Shown piece by piece: positions 1-12,639 of a DNA stretch of 64,000 nt. The stretch is from Lichtheimia corymbifera B2541 (lineage: Eukaryota > Mucoromycota > Mucoromycetes > Mucorales > Lichtheimiaceae), in the NCBI GenBank assembly GCA_000697475.1, contig JNEU01000649.1, positions 1 to 64,000 of the forward strand. Reading direction: 5' to 3'. Below the pieces are notes generated by a model. That model had not been told where the DNA came from. It did no database searches and worked only from the letters and a program-made list of their open reading frames with translations. The translations under genes were made by a program, and so were the position numbers. Each line of letters opens with the position of its first letter. The first letter of the stretch is position 1.

Positions 1-330
1 ATGGATGATCGATATTCTACATGGCAGCGTAAAGTAAGCAAATGGTCGAACAAAGCTACTAAGAGACCTGTCGCCATGACACCCAAACCATTGACGTAGG
101 TAATGCCACCACTTACCACAAGATTCGTCACAAGAGATCTATGTTTCCAATGGGGATGGTTGTTGCTGAGAAGAGAGCAAAGAAAAAGAGGTACACCACT
201 GAGGTGGTGGTGGTTGAGTTGGCTACTCAAACCACAGGAGCAGAAACATGGTGGAAGATGGCCAATCGATCGTTTACTGGAACTGAAAAATTGGTACGTG
301 AATCAAGGTCACCCCCAAGCCCGTGACCTG
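1..330 (+). pseudogene. possible coding remnant at the left edge
   Basis: From about 78 to 326 one plus-strand frame stays open and has protein-like composition (Lys/Arg-rich, then Val-rich, then TTGAETWWKMANRSF). Upstream of it that frame is closed by a TAA at 60-62. The frame that begins with ATG at position 1 stops at 97-99. No domain is recognised. It may be the 3' part of a gene cut by the window edge, or a decayed fragment next to the repeat that follows. Weak call. Confidence 0.2.
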
Positions 331-469
331 GGTCACTGACCCAGCCAAAGCGGTGTCTGATACCTCCCTAAGTATCATGCAAATGAGCTGTGTTGCACAA
401 AGAAGTCCGTCTGCACCTTCGGCACTATCGGGGTCTACCTACTTGACAATGAACAAACACCACCTTTCC

Positions 470-1700
470 TATGGCATCACGCTTACAGCATAGGAAAAAC
501 ATGAAGGTGCCTGTTTCTCCAAATCTCCATAGTGATGTGTAGAGGCTTTATGAGAACGATGTTGATCAGCATGACCGAGAGCACCTCCTGACCAAGTTTC
601 GACGTCCCCACCAGCAATATCGGCGCGCACGGCCGTACACCCTATTTATATTTCCATCCATTTGTCGTCTCTCCTACATTCAAGGTTTTCATAATGAACT
701 CTGGGGTCTTTATGGGAACGAAATTGCTCGGCGTGGTCGAAAGGATGTTGTGTGAAAGTTTCAGGTTCGAGGTGGGCAATTTCGGGGAGCAGGAGCGTCT
801 ACCCTACTTTCTCCTACATTTGGGCTGGCCCGCATTCAAAATGTTCATAATGAACCATGCGGTTTTTAAATGAATGGAGTTGATCAGCATGTGCGAGAGT
901 ACCTTCTGACCAAGTTTCAAGTGCGAAATGGGGAATCCCAAGAAACTACATACTAATTGACTTTTTCATAAATCCGGCGCTTTCCCAATTTCCATCCATC
1001 ATAGTCAACCCCACATTATGCTCTCCCTTTCGAAATTTTCAAATGAAGTGTAGGTTCTTTATTAATACAAAGTTGTTCAGCATGTCCTAGAGCATATTGT
1101 GTGAAAGTTTGAGGTTCGAGACAGGCAATCCCAATATCATGCATTGATATCAGTGTATATGGCATATGTCTGACTGCCTGACAGATTTAATTTTCACCTC
1201 TTCCACTCCCACTTTATTTCCCTCTTCGTCCCAATCTCAACTGTTGGTGCATTCAAGTACAAGTGCCATCTGCGAACGATTGTCTTACTTCACCCCATCA
1301 TGTCAAAGCTACGAATGGCTTGATCTGAAAGCCTTTGACTGACTGAATGGCAAGTTCCATGGCGTGTGCTCCCCACTACAGCAGCACCCGCATTCCTTGA
1401 CACTGCACGTTCCTTGTACATTCTTCTGCCACAGCCAATCGTAACAGCCTCATTCTAGCAGTTGCTATTAGCAAGGTCTATTCTCCATTGTCTCGAACAG
1501 CGTTCACAGCCTTGTCATTCTACTGCAACACACGCTCTTGCACACTTCTCTACACCACCCAAAGGAAGGTCTTACTCCACTGTCTCAAGCTACGTGCAGC
1601 AACCTGCCTTGCATCCGTTTCACATGAACAGCAGATAGCCATTGTATAGAGGCAGCTTTATTTACGTGTAGCAGCTTGATTCAATATATACGTATTTCAA
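470..1700. repeat. dispersed repeat R1, copy 1, with internal ~160-190 bp units
   Basis: This stretch is closely similar, by eye, to 41490-42990. Shared anchors include AAATCCGGCGCTTTCCCAAT (near 972 and 42351) and CCGCATTCCTTGACACTGCA (near 1388 and 42768). Inside the copy a unit recurs about four times, at roughly 530, 693, 848 and 1042. Each carries an ATGAAG/ATGAAC start, a TTTAT step, a core like GTTGATCAGCATG and then ACCAAGTTTCAAG or GAAAGTTTCAGGTT. No long open frame, terminal repeat or target-site duplication is visible, so I do not assign it to a transposon class. Confidence 0.75.
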
Positions 1701-3968
1701 TGAATGATATCACATCAACTTGCAAAAACACACACAAGCAATCTTCGCATGTTTGAACTGCATTGGGAAACGATCAAGAGAGAGATAAATCAACGGCCGG
1801 ATGGAAAAGGAAGCATATCAGCAGCGATCACAGGGGGAGGGTTCTTTATATCAAATACTGGGAATGCAATGGTTAGGATGGATGGATGGAGGCATTCAAG
1901 TGGAGTGATGGGAATGTTACTGTAATTATATGGGCATGAGGTCAGCAAGAAGGAAGGATTCTATCATGTGGATGCGGCTGATAAGGGTGATGGATTGGAT
2001 GACATTTGTGAGACATGTTGGATCACTGGAGTGAAGACACGCAACAGCGACTTTGGGATCGTGGATTATTGATTATGGCGGAAGCAACCAAGTACAATGA
2101 AACAATTACACCCGCTGGTTTATCTGATTCTACCCACACATTCAATTTGGTGATGCCGTTCTATTATTGTATTTACCTGAGAAAGACCCATACTATCATT
2201 CTTCAACTTCCGGTCGATGAACATTGGATTCACATAAGAATTAAAGTATCGTACTATCAACTCAATATGAAATATGTGCATTATAGGGTTGGTTTCGGAT
2301 TGAACGGCCCACGCGACTAATCTCCATGGCAACCTGCTCTACTATTACTTCCTTCCAAGAAGTGCTTGAATGGATGATAGGGTGTTTATTGATAAAAGAT
2401 ACAACGTCTATAAGCAAGTCTCTTGTAGAGAGGATGGAATAAGTTGTATGATATAGCGGGAAAAAACATAGCTGTGGTTGAGCGCATCATTTCAGTAGCC
2501 TGTACATCATCACGTAACCAGTTGGCCAAACGAACACAAGTCTTCCACCGATTACTCACCTACATTGGCTCCCAATGGGCTACACGGTCGCTTTACAATA
2601 CAAAGCAACATGATTACCTTAGTATCAACACGTAGTAAATATATACATAGAAGTAAGTTTTATTTTATTGATAAATAAAGACAAGCTGGCTAGCGTGTGG
2701 CTGTTGGTTTCCTTGAGTTCAAGACCCAAGTACTCACAGGGATGACCTCGTGAAGGTCGCCACGCATCCATCCCCACCTCTCCACATGGGGCACCTTCAA
2801 CATGTGTCAAGCGAGGTGGTTGCAAGTGGGGGGCTACACTATACAACCAGATGGAGTTTCCACGCCCTTACGATGCGAGCGATTCCCACAATCAAACATG
2901 ACCCTCTTGACCACGAAACAAACGTAAATAGACGATCGGTACCAATATATCCACAACAGGGTACAGTGAGCCTGTGAAGACAAAGAAGAAAAAGGCGGCT
3001 GCGGATTCTCTGGCTCCTTTTATATTCCTTTCGAGCGGCGGTTGAATGGTGTTTGATGTTACGGCCTGGGAGCAATGGTCATGTGCTGCAGAAAGCATCC
3101 AAAAGCAAGTGACCAGAAGATAATTAACCTGTTCGTACTCATATGATAACCATGCCTTCATGGTAAACAATACCATATCACATCCAAGTGCATCCAAATA
3201 GTGCTGTATGCGCATAAATCTTGGATATAAATCACATGACAGCATCCACAAAATGGCAGATTGCAGAAAGTCAAGGCTGCTGCATGATGCTTTGCATTTA
3301 ACTCAGACATGCCGGCTCTCTCTTTGAGACCCTATTAACGTAAAATAACACACACCTTTTTGCTACATATGATGATCATTTCTTTTATTTACGTGTATCT
3401 ATTGTCTATGATGATGATGATAATGATGATGGGTGGATGGTGTGTGTGTATGTGTGGAGTAATTAAGGGCTTCAATGTAATAACACCGGGTGGATTCAAA
3501 TTTGGGGGACAGCAGCTCCAAGGCTTGACACAACGCGTCTGTTCTCTTTCTCCCTGCTTTCCTTTTATACCTCCATTCACAGCAAGATCAAGGTAATGTA
3601 TTATAAAAGTGTGTGCTCATGTTGGTTGTGAGGTATTAATACAGTTCTGAATAGGCGTAGCCAGGGGGTGAGCGTGTCCAAGTACTGACGAATGAACGTG
3701 GTTGCCATGGCGATATCGTTGCTATTCCCGCTCTACGTTTGGTGTCAACAGGTACATTCAGAACCCAATGTTGCAGCCGAACTTGTTCCATTGACGTGTT
3801 AGATTGTATAGAGGGCAAGTTTGGTTTCAAGACGTTGGCTCGTCTGGCGTTTTGTTTCGGTTCAACAATACACCATGGTTTTCGATTTCGAGTAACCAAC
3901 AACAAAGGGTCTTTATGTATATGGAAAAGGCAAGTGCAATGGGACAAACAATGGGACAAAGGTGTTTA
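1701..3968. other. no supportable gene
   Basis: Several open frames of 60-120 codons exist on both strands (for example around 2015-2320 plus, 2892-3251 minus and 3636-3959 minus). None has a recognisable domain or clean intron boundaries, or is clearly better than its antisense. A short (ATGATG)-rich stretch lies near 3410-3432. The block at 3640-3960 minus has fairly protein-like composition and could be a further decayed part of the locus next to it. Confidence 0.4.
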
Positions 3969-4600
3969 TTATATATGTGTGCTAATAATGAATCGAATAG
4001 GTTTTTGGTCAGCCGGCGCAACTGGGGCATCATCATCTTTTGGGTTCGACTCCCAGCCTGTATCAAGTGGCCAGTTTCTGGCAAAACTTCTTGGAACGCG
4101 TCCAGGGCTCTGGAGCTGATGGGTCGATGACTATGGGTTCTTGGAAGAGCATGGTCATCGTGTTGAGGTAAAAGGGGATTTGCAACAGCTCGGCCGTGAA
4201 TGTGTTTGACATCAGTGCGGACCAACACGCTCTTCTCGTTATAGGCTCGCTCTTTCCCCAGAGGATTTTTTTTCATGAGACGGGAGGGATTGGGAAACAT
4301 TCTTTCTTTGGAGAGGATGAAATGAGAACAATTATGATCCTGGACTCTACGAAGTGATGTCTTCCCTTGCCATGGATCGAACTGGCCTTGCGTGATTCGT
4401 GCAGAGCTTTCTCAAAGACAAGGGATCGCCCGACGTTGCTCGTATGGTGGTGATTTGTTTGTGAATTCCTTCTGATATGCTTTCTTCCTGGAGAGGATCG
4501 CCTAACGGTACACGAGCTTGATGATGATTACAACAATGACAACAATTACAGCGATTACAAAGATTATGAGCTTAACGATGGTGGCAAAGGAAGCTAGACA
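3969..4600 (-). pseudogene. decayed single-pass membrane protein gene
   Basis: On the minus strand a protein-like sequence can be followed from about 4600 to a TAA at 3969-3971, but only by changing frame. It begins with a strongly hydrophobic Ile/Val-rich helix (about 4490-4590). A basic stretch follows, and then a region ending in polar, Asp/Pro-rich sequence. Breaks seen are an in-frame TAG near 4500, a TGA near 4414, a frame change near the run of eight T (about 4267-4274), and another near the Leu-Ala-Thr codons around 4070. The breaks cannot be removed with plausible introns. Intact genes in the window do not need such corrections, so decay is likelier than read error. Function unknown. 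Confidence 0.35.
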
Positions 4601-6599
4601 AAATATAGCGTTGGACGTTGCTAGGTTACATATTCCCTTCTCGCTTGCTTGTGCTTGGTTACATAATATAATAGCTTAAAAGAAATAAAAGGTATGGTTC
4701 CGTTATCGGTCTTGCAAGAAGTATATGGCTTTTCTGATACAATGATGAGTGCGTTGACCTCGAGAAAAAGTTATCCTTCATTGTGTTTCATGGATGAGTG
4801 ACCTATCGTGAAGACAAGCAATGAGTTGCACCATTATGTACCTGCCCTAATTTGGCTGAAGTATGCATAGGCGGCATTATTCATCCTGGTATATCGTCCC
4901 CATCACTTTATCAGCTCATGCATCGATTTATCAAATGTATCATCCCCAAAAACATACCCACGCCCACAAGGATGTTGTCGCCGCCCCATCATACTCCCAC
5001 ACGTCTCTTTCCTCCTTCATACTTTTTTACTGCTTACAAGGTCAAATTTCCAAGGTTTTGTACGTATCCCATCTCTTGCAACCTTGTGATTCAGCGCTGA
5101 TCTTTGTGGCCATTCATAGTACTTAATTGTTGTCGTGATAGGCGTTGTAATATTAGATCCTTATTAAAAGGTAAACCTCTATATGTTACTTGAGGAGTCG
5201 CTACTCATTCAAGTTACCTCGCTACTCTCGATATAGCTATCTCCTGTGATGAATCTGCAAACGTTGATTTCGGTGCTATACGTCTACGTCGAGTGGTGAA
5301 ATTGGCATGGTGAATCAGACGTGGTGCAACGACCAAAAGCTCAGCGCGCGACTCTGATGACAGATTTTCTTGACAGCACATGTACTTTTTAGGCTGTTAG
5401 AATCATATTTATGCACACAGGCTCAAAGGTAAGCAGGTCATTTCGTTTTGCATTTTCAATCGAAAGTATTGAGAGATATGATAGACGACTACATCCGTAT
5501 CTGGGTCATGCGTCCAGTCCAACAAGGCAAATTCATCTCATTTGTTGAAAGGCAAAGCAAGGTCAAGAGATCTGTCAAGATGCTCAAAACAGGAGAGGAA
5601 TTATAGAAGTTACAGAGCTCTTGAAGATGTTTTGGGGATTAGCTAATAGTGGCTCGAACACAAATGATTTACCATCAAGGTACTGGAACAAAGTCTACAA
5701 GCAATAAGGAGACTCAAGGAAGCTGATGAAGAACGGGTGTTTGAAGCCCAAGATTGAAAAACCGCGCAAGGAACAACATTGTTGTGATCTTGATCCAGTC
5801 TCGTCACTGTTTTGAAGCATTATATATACCTAGCTTTCATTCATCAATAAACCTGTTTGTTCTCTAATTAGCTCTGCTTATCTTCCATAGTCCTTCCTGG
5901 CCCATCCTTTATCTTTGTGTCCCATCACATTCTGCCCCTGTACTGCTGTCAGTAGTAAACATCATCTTTTATCCTTTTCCTGTTTCCTGCTGTTGTCCTG
6001 TTGGAAAACATCTAGCACCTTTTCCACCATCCCAACAGTATAACTGACTTGTGTACACTTGAACGGTAAAGCGTTCAATCATGGATCCGAATATCAGACA
6101 TGCAATTCGATCATCACTCTTGAGTGCATATTTTATCGTTGTCTGCATCATTACACATATCACAGACACAGCATCCTAATAACGGGATGGCATCATTATA
6201 GGGCGTTTGGATTAAAAGTAGTTTTAAGAAACCTGCTGGTTTTAAAATGTTTGTGTTTTGCCTTGGGGCAAGCAGCCTGTGGCGATCTTGTTTTATTCAT
6301 GTAACCGCCCTTTTACAATTGAAAGAGCATAATGAATATCAAGCGTATAATGATGACAATGGGAAAGGGAATAAATGTCAAGTATAAGATGTGTGTATGT
6401 GTTTGTATAAACAAGGCATAGTGGGAGTGGGCAACAAAAAAAAAGTGCTGCTTTTGTGTGTACAACAAATTTGTATTGGGCGCGTGTTCACGCGACACTT
6501 TTTGCGTGACACAGCGTTCATTCCAGCAAAGCATCAATAAATTCTCTTTCCTCTTTCTTTTACAAGCCCAACTTTGCTCTTGGTACACGCTTGATCCGA
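4601..6599. other. intergenic, no supportable gene
   Basis: No coding region found. Short frames at 4852-5126 are Thr/His/Pro-rich and overlap each other in different frames. Near 5246-5360 there is a stretch with snoRNA-like box motifs (GTGATGA then CTCTGATGA), but no stem or guide region could be confirmed. The last ~150 bp are the promoter and 5' leader of the Cdc20 gene. Confidence 0.4.
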
Positions 6600-8504
6600 A
6601 TGCCGAAAAGCTTGTCCGAGACCAATGATGGCAACCAATCACCTCCTTTACGCGCTTCGCGTGTCACCAACAACTTGCCACTGAAACGACGTAGCGAAGG
6701 CTCACCTGTTCGTCCATCAGCATCCATTAAAGCATTCGCCATGCGTGACTCATCCTCCTTGAAACCACGATCGTCTCCAACCACACGTGCCAGCAAAGCC
6801 AGTAGTAGTAGTAGCAGCAACAGCAACAGTAATAGCCATGGCAGTAAAAGCAGCACTAGTGGTGGTGGCAAACAAAGTCTCCTTACGTCTTTGCTTGGTC
6901 TCAAGAAACAAGGTGATGGTGAGACGAACAGCAACAGCAACAGCAGCAACAGCAGCAGTAGTAATAGTACAAAGAGCAGCAACAATAGCAGCAAAAAGAT
7001 TACCGATCCACGTTCGTTATTGAAGCGATCTCATTCTGCACAATCACGCCTTGATACAATTGGAAAAGATTGGCTTAATGCACCTATACAACGACCTGCA
7101 CCTACAAAGAAAAAGAGTGTAAGATACATCACTATCATCATTCTTTGTATTTCATTGTGCTAACAACTAAGAGGGGGGGATAATAGTATGACCGTTTTAT
7201 ACCTGACCGTGATAGTATGGATCTCGAGTCGGCACGATACAACATTGCTAAGCAAACGGATCAGCGGTTCCTTGATTACGATGCACGGAGTCGCAACGAG
7301 CGTGTAGCTGCAGTGGTGGGCATCACTCCTAATCAACGCATTCTCTCTTTCAAGCCCGAGGCACCTGTGCTTACTCGTACACGTACCGACTATACCAAGC
7401 TATCCTCATCATCCACCAACACAGCAACAGCAACAACAACATCGCCTGTGCCACCCACACGTCGTATCCTGACATCACCTGAAAAGATCCTGGATGCACC
7501 CTATATGGCTGACGACTATTACTTGAACTTGCTCGATTGGTCCGTTGCCAACGTCGTTGCTATTGGCTTGGATCGATCCATTTATCTTTGGAATGCCAAT
7601 GATGGTACTATCCAGACCCTCGATTATCAAAGTAACGACCCTGTTGCTTCTCTTTCATGGTCAGCGGATGGTGCGTTCCTTGCCGTGGGTACATGTGACG
7701 GTGCTACCGAAATTTGGGATGTCGAGGCAAATCAACGTTTACGTTCCATGACTGGTCATCAAGGTCGTGTAGGCGTGCTTTCTTGGAACAAGCATTTGGT
7801 TTCCTCGGGTTCACGTGATTCAACCATTTGGCATCATGATGTACGTGTAGCTCAACACAAGGTGGCTGAACTTTTGGGTCATCAAGACGAAGTCTGTGGT
7901 CTCAAGTGGCGTTCCGATGGTGACATGCTTGCCAGTGGAGGCAATGATAATACAGTCAACATCTGGGATGCACGTGCTACTACACCAAAATACAGTAAAA
8001 GCAATCATGTGGGTGCCATCAAGGTATGTATACATAAAAGGGATGTCTTTATCTATATAAATCTCACTCTTTATTCTATTCTAGGCCATTGCATGGTGCC
8101 CTTGGAATACGAATCTTGTTGCTACGGGTGGTGGTCGTGAAGACAAGCACATCCACTTTTGGAATGCATCATCCGGTGCGCGTGTAAGAAGTGTGTATAC
8201 AGGCTCCCAAGTGACATCTTTGATTTGGTCCAAGCATTACAAGGAAATCGTATCGTCGCATGGCTTTCCCGATAACCAATTGATCGTGTGGGGATATCCA
8301 AAGCTGAACAAGATTACAGAAATCCCTGGTCATGATTCACGTATTCTCCATTCTGTACTAAGCCCTGATGGTCAAGTTGTTGCAACGGCAGCTGCAGATG
8401 AAAATCTAAAGTTCTGGCGTCTCTTTGAACATGATGGAAAGGAATTGACAAGCGGTGACATACGACACTATACTGCATTGAAACGAAGTAATAGCCTTCG
8501 CTGA
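6600..8504 (+). CDS. CDC20: Cdc20/Fizzy-type activator of the anaphase-promoting complex
   Basis: Activator and substrate receptor of APC/C, which drives metaphase-anaphase transition. Exons 6600-7118, 7187-8023 and 8085-8504 give 591 residues. The N-terminus is Ser/Asn-rich and low-complexity. A perfect C-box, DRFIPDRDSMD, starts exon 2; the following MD is typical of Cdc20 rather than Cdh1. The sequence RRILTSPEKILDAPYMADDY precedes YYLNLLDWS, again the Cdc20/Slp1 form. Seven WD40 blades follow, with GHQDEVCGLKW and a final DENLKFWRLF. The protein ends in Leu-Arg where most family members end in Ile-Arg, the tail that docks on APC3. Start ATG at 6600 is the first in frame. No KEN or clear D-box was seen. 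Strong call; the Cdc20 versus Cdh1 choice is also well supported. Confidence 0.95.
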
Positions 8505-8613
8505 TGAAATTTATATATATTATGCATATATCACATCCCAATAAACTAGCTCTCTCTCACTCTCCCACATACTCTATGATCCAGCAACAAAAAAAAAGTC
8601 CATGTATCTATTA

Positions 8614-9571
<958 letters not shown>

Positions 9572-10453
9572 CTAATAATCAAATCGCCGCTAATGAACCA
9601 CCATCAACTGCAGGCTCGAGCCCCCATTTGTGGATTAGAAAAAGAAAGACCTGGGGGAAAGGGAAAAAAATATACACATGGTCTGAAACCCCCACCGTGC
9701 GCGGACCTATGCCACGTTTTTCAGCCATTACGTATGCTGTCAACCCAGATTTCTCAAACCTGACCATTGCCAATGCTTCAACGCACAGACACCGCTCATA
9801 CCGTTTGCCTTTTTTGTTAACGCACCGGGGTCCATTCATTAACGGTATCGAGATTATCGGCTAAATACTCAATTCCATGTGCATGCGTGCGTGCATGTGT
9901 CTCTTTATAAAAGAAAAAACAATGGCACCTTATCATAACTTTACGCTCTATAAACAAGGCTCTTTCTATTCATGGAGTGATTGTTTAAAGTAATAGAAGA
10001 ATCGCCATTTTCGAAGCCAAGAATAACACTATCTCTATCCATCATATGAAACCATTTTCTAGTGGTTGATGTCGATCGGGAAGGATACCCGCTCGCACTG
10101 GCCCGGATGCTCCGCCGCCCGCCCTTTTTTTTTCTCTTTTTCTTTGTCCGTGGGATATCATAGGCATTGTTTCGAAATAGTAGACAAGCCAGCTTTGTTA
10201 TTGAGTAATAAACATCTTTTCCTCTAATAGGCTGCCCCATGTTAAAAGATCCCAACACGTAGCACTTTGATAATGATGATATCTTTTTACTCACGCACTC
10301 ATGTACAAATTCCACTTTATTATGACGAAAAAAGGTGTCTGTGATTCATATGTCTCAGATGGGGAGAAGGATGGGGTAAAGAAGTAGTAATAGTCGTACG
10401 TATCATGTCTCAGAAGAAAAAATGGGATGATTAGGTAAAATTGGGGGGGAGGA
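9572..10453. other. intergenic
   Basis: Upstream region of the C2H2 gene and 3' region of the membrane-protein gene that follows. Frames at 9579-9864 and 9941-10315 are open on one strand but have no domain or splice support. Confidence 0.45.
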
Positions 10454-12188
10454 TTATCGCGTTGGAGAGGTAGTTGGTCGGTTATTGTTGTTGTTGTTGG
10501 GTCGTGTTCGTATCATGTCCAAGTAATCAAAATATTCAGTAAAGTCAATATGATCGACTTGTCGTGTATCAGGTCTTGGCGGTGGTGGTGGATCTTGATG
10601 TACATGATTGTCATGAGGAGGTGGTGGTGGAGGTGGAGGAGAAGTTGTTGAATCATGACGTTTTCGTGATGTGTGTTGTTGTTGTTCATGTTGCTGAGCT
10701 TCTCGTTGCGAAACTCTATTATGTGGTGGTGATGTTGCTGTTGATTGACTCCCAAGCAATTCCTCTTCCGCATAGCGTGGGTTCTCGTCGTCATCGTTCG
10801 ATGTTTGATTTCTTTTCCAAAATGACCAGAGCTGCCATTGAACGTATGGTTTCAAACCTTGGCCGAATCGGATTTGGCATCGCACAGCAATATACAGGGT
10901 TACCTAAGAAGTGTGTCAATGCACCCCCTTCATTTGTATCAAGGAAATTTTCCACCTACCACAACAATGACAATGGATGCACTAGCTATATTTGTTTATG
11001 TAAGCAATAGGGTTGTTGATTGTGTGTGTGTCCCACTTACCATAGATCTCCAATGTGTACCATGGATCCACCACGTCTGTAATTGTCACGAGTACAGCCA
11101 TATTGATAAAGATAATCGCACCTTGCATCAATGAAAACAACGACATCATCCAATGCGCTTCCCAGGCAATCTATTACGGGTTGTCAGTATGGGACTTTTT
11201 TGTTGTTGTTGTCCTTGGATACGTAACTGCTTGTCGTCCAATCAATAAAGCGAGAAGACTGACACAGGCCAAGACAGATGCTGCAATACATAGTGGACGT
11301 GAAGAAACGCTAGCGCAAACAGCATAAAATGCCATAAGAAGCACCTCAAAGAAAAAGTTGATCTTGAGAGCAAGCGTGAAGCATTGAGCGGTGTAATACA
11401 TGTCTAAGAGCATGTAGATATGAGCTTGATTTCATTATGTACACTATACCACTTACTTTGTAATCGACGTTCAAGTCCCACTTTGTTAACGACATCATCC
11501 CAACCGAAATGCTTTTGGAGCATGAACGCCACGAATGCTGTTGGCACTGCGAGGACCCAAACAATCACCGTCATTGCGATTTGTAATTGTAGATTGATCA
11601 AAGGAGCCTCTTCCCATTTGACACTTTCGATGATTTGCTAGTAAAAAGGTTAGATCATGTTTGTATAAATGTGTGTCTTTGTGACACTTACCATGATGCC
11701 CAAAGCACCCGAAAAGAATGTGAAACCAGCAGCAGCAACGACGGTCAATGAATTCCTGTAGATGAGCTTATATACGATTGAGTTTATGCAATGGTGCCTG
11801 AACACCACCACCGCCACCACCATCCCTTCTTACCGCATCCAACATCAATCCTAGTTTCCATAGCTCGTATACAATAAACCAAATGTTTTCAAAACGAACA
11901 CGGTCTGTCTTGTCTCGTAATCGTAGCCGTAAATAGTCGGTGGAATCATTGGGTTCCTGATCCAACACGAGAGTGTCTTGAATGGGGGTGCTTTCCACCT
12001 TGACGAGTGTCGCAATGAGGATCGGGATCGTTATTAAGACTTGTAAAAGAGCGAGGAATATGAATCGTTTCGACCATTTCGATTCCAAGAGTCCACCTCG
12101 CTGTATTCATAAAGTGAGCGAGTGGCACGTTAAGGGGGAGGGGGAAGGTGATTGAATGATTTACCGCTTTATCCGACCATGAAAACAT
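10454..12188 (-). CDS. UPF0658-type Golgi multi-pass membrane protein
   Basis: Eight minus-strand exons: 12165-12188, 11834-12100, 11692-11766, 11457-11637, 11228-11403, 11041-11170, a 26-nt microexon 10960-10985, and 10454-10903. Together they give 442 residues in one frame. About seven hydrophobic segments are visible. A conserved loop FGWDDVVNKVGLERRLQ is followed by a Phe-rich helix (LKINFFFEVLL), as I recall for the UPF0658 family abundant in Mucorales. The microexon encodes ASASIVIVVV, which completes the last membrane helix and restores the frame. The cytosolic tail is Pro/Gln/Asn-rich. The donor of the exon 5 intron is GTTACG, which is unusual. Family assignment is from memory; its function is unknown, probably in Golgi membranes. 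Confidence 0.75.
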
Positions 12189-12639
12189 GTATAAATATGT
12201 GTGAGAGGGAGAGAAAAAGTAAAAGAAAAGATGATTGTTGCAAGATGGATTTTGTGTATCCTTCTATCAACATGGATTCCACTGATTCTTCCTTCTTTCT
12301 CTACACGAACACACGGTACAACTCACATGAGCCAACCACTGCTGTTATCTTTTTGCCAGCAGAGTGATATCCACGCATTAACCAGAAATGGTATCGGCGG
12401 CAACAGCGCCATCAAAAAGCTCAGCCTCTCGTTATTTTCTCACCACCTCTGTGTATGTGTTTGGATCCATTGCCACCACCCACCGTGTAACCTGTCCAAT
12501 GTCAATCATGGTGAAAAGCAGATTGTATACGTGTATAATATCCAAGAGATGATGTGGCTGGTAAAGAGAAATTGTACAAAAAGTAAAAGCGTAATAAAAG
12601 GTAAATGAAAAATGAAATGGGTGAGGGGTGGGGAACGAA
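12189..12639. other. intergenic between two minus-strand genes
   Basis: Upstream leader and promoter of the UPF0658-type gene and 3' end of the RNase-H-fold gene. No gene seen. Confidence 0.5.

Noticed and set aside
760..790. B-box-like GGTTCGAGG inside repeat R1
   Set aside because: It is part of the repeat unit and no tRNA fold surrounds it.
3389..3596. Ile/Met-rich open frames on both strands
   Set aside because: They translate an ATGATG microsatellite.
4005..4075. tRNA-like T-arm (GGGTTCGACTCCC near 4047)
   Set aside because: No matching acceptor, D or anticodon arm upstream; it lies in decayed coding sequence.
5246..5360. possible C/D-box snoRNA (GTGATGA ... CTCTGATGA)
   Set aside because: Box motifs alone occur by chance; no terminal stem or convincing guide sequence could be shown.
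6560..6994. Leu-rich minus-strand open frame of 144 codons
   Set aside because: Mirror of the Ser/Asn repeats in the Cdc20 N-terminus; no membrane protein is implied.
10564..11010. 148-codon plus-strand open frame
   Set aside because: Antisense to the well-supported C-terminal exons of the UPF0658-type gene; Val-rich translation is the mirror of poly-Asn/His codons.
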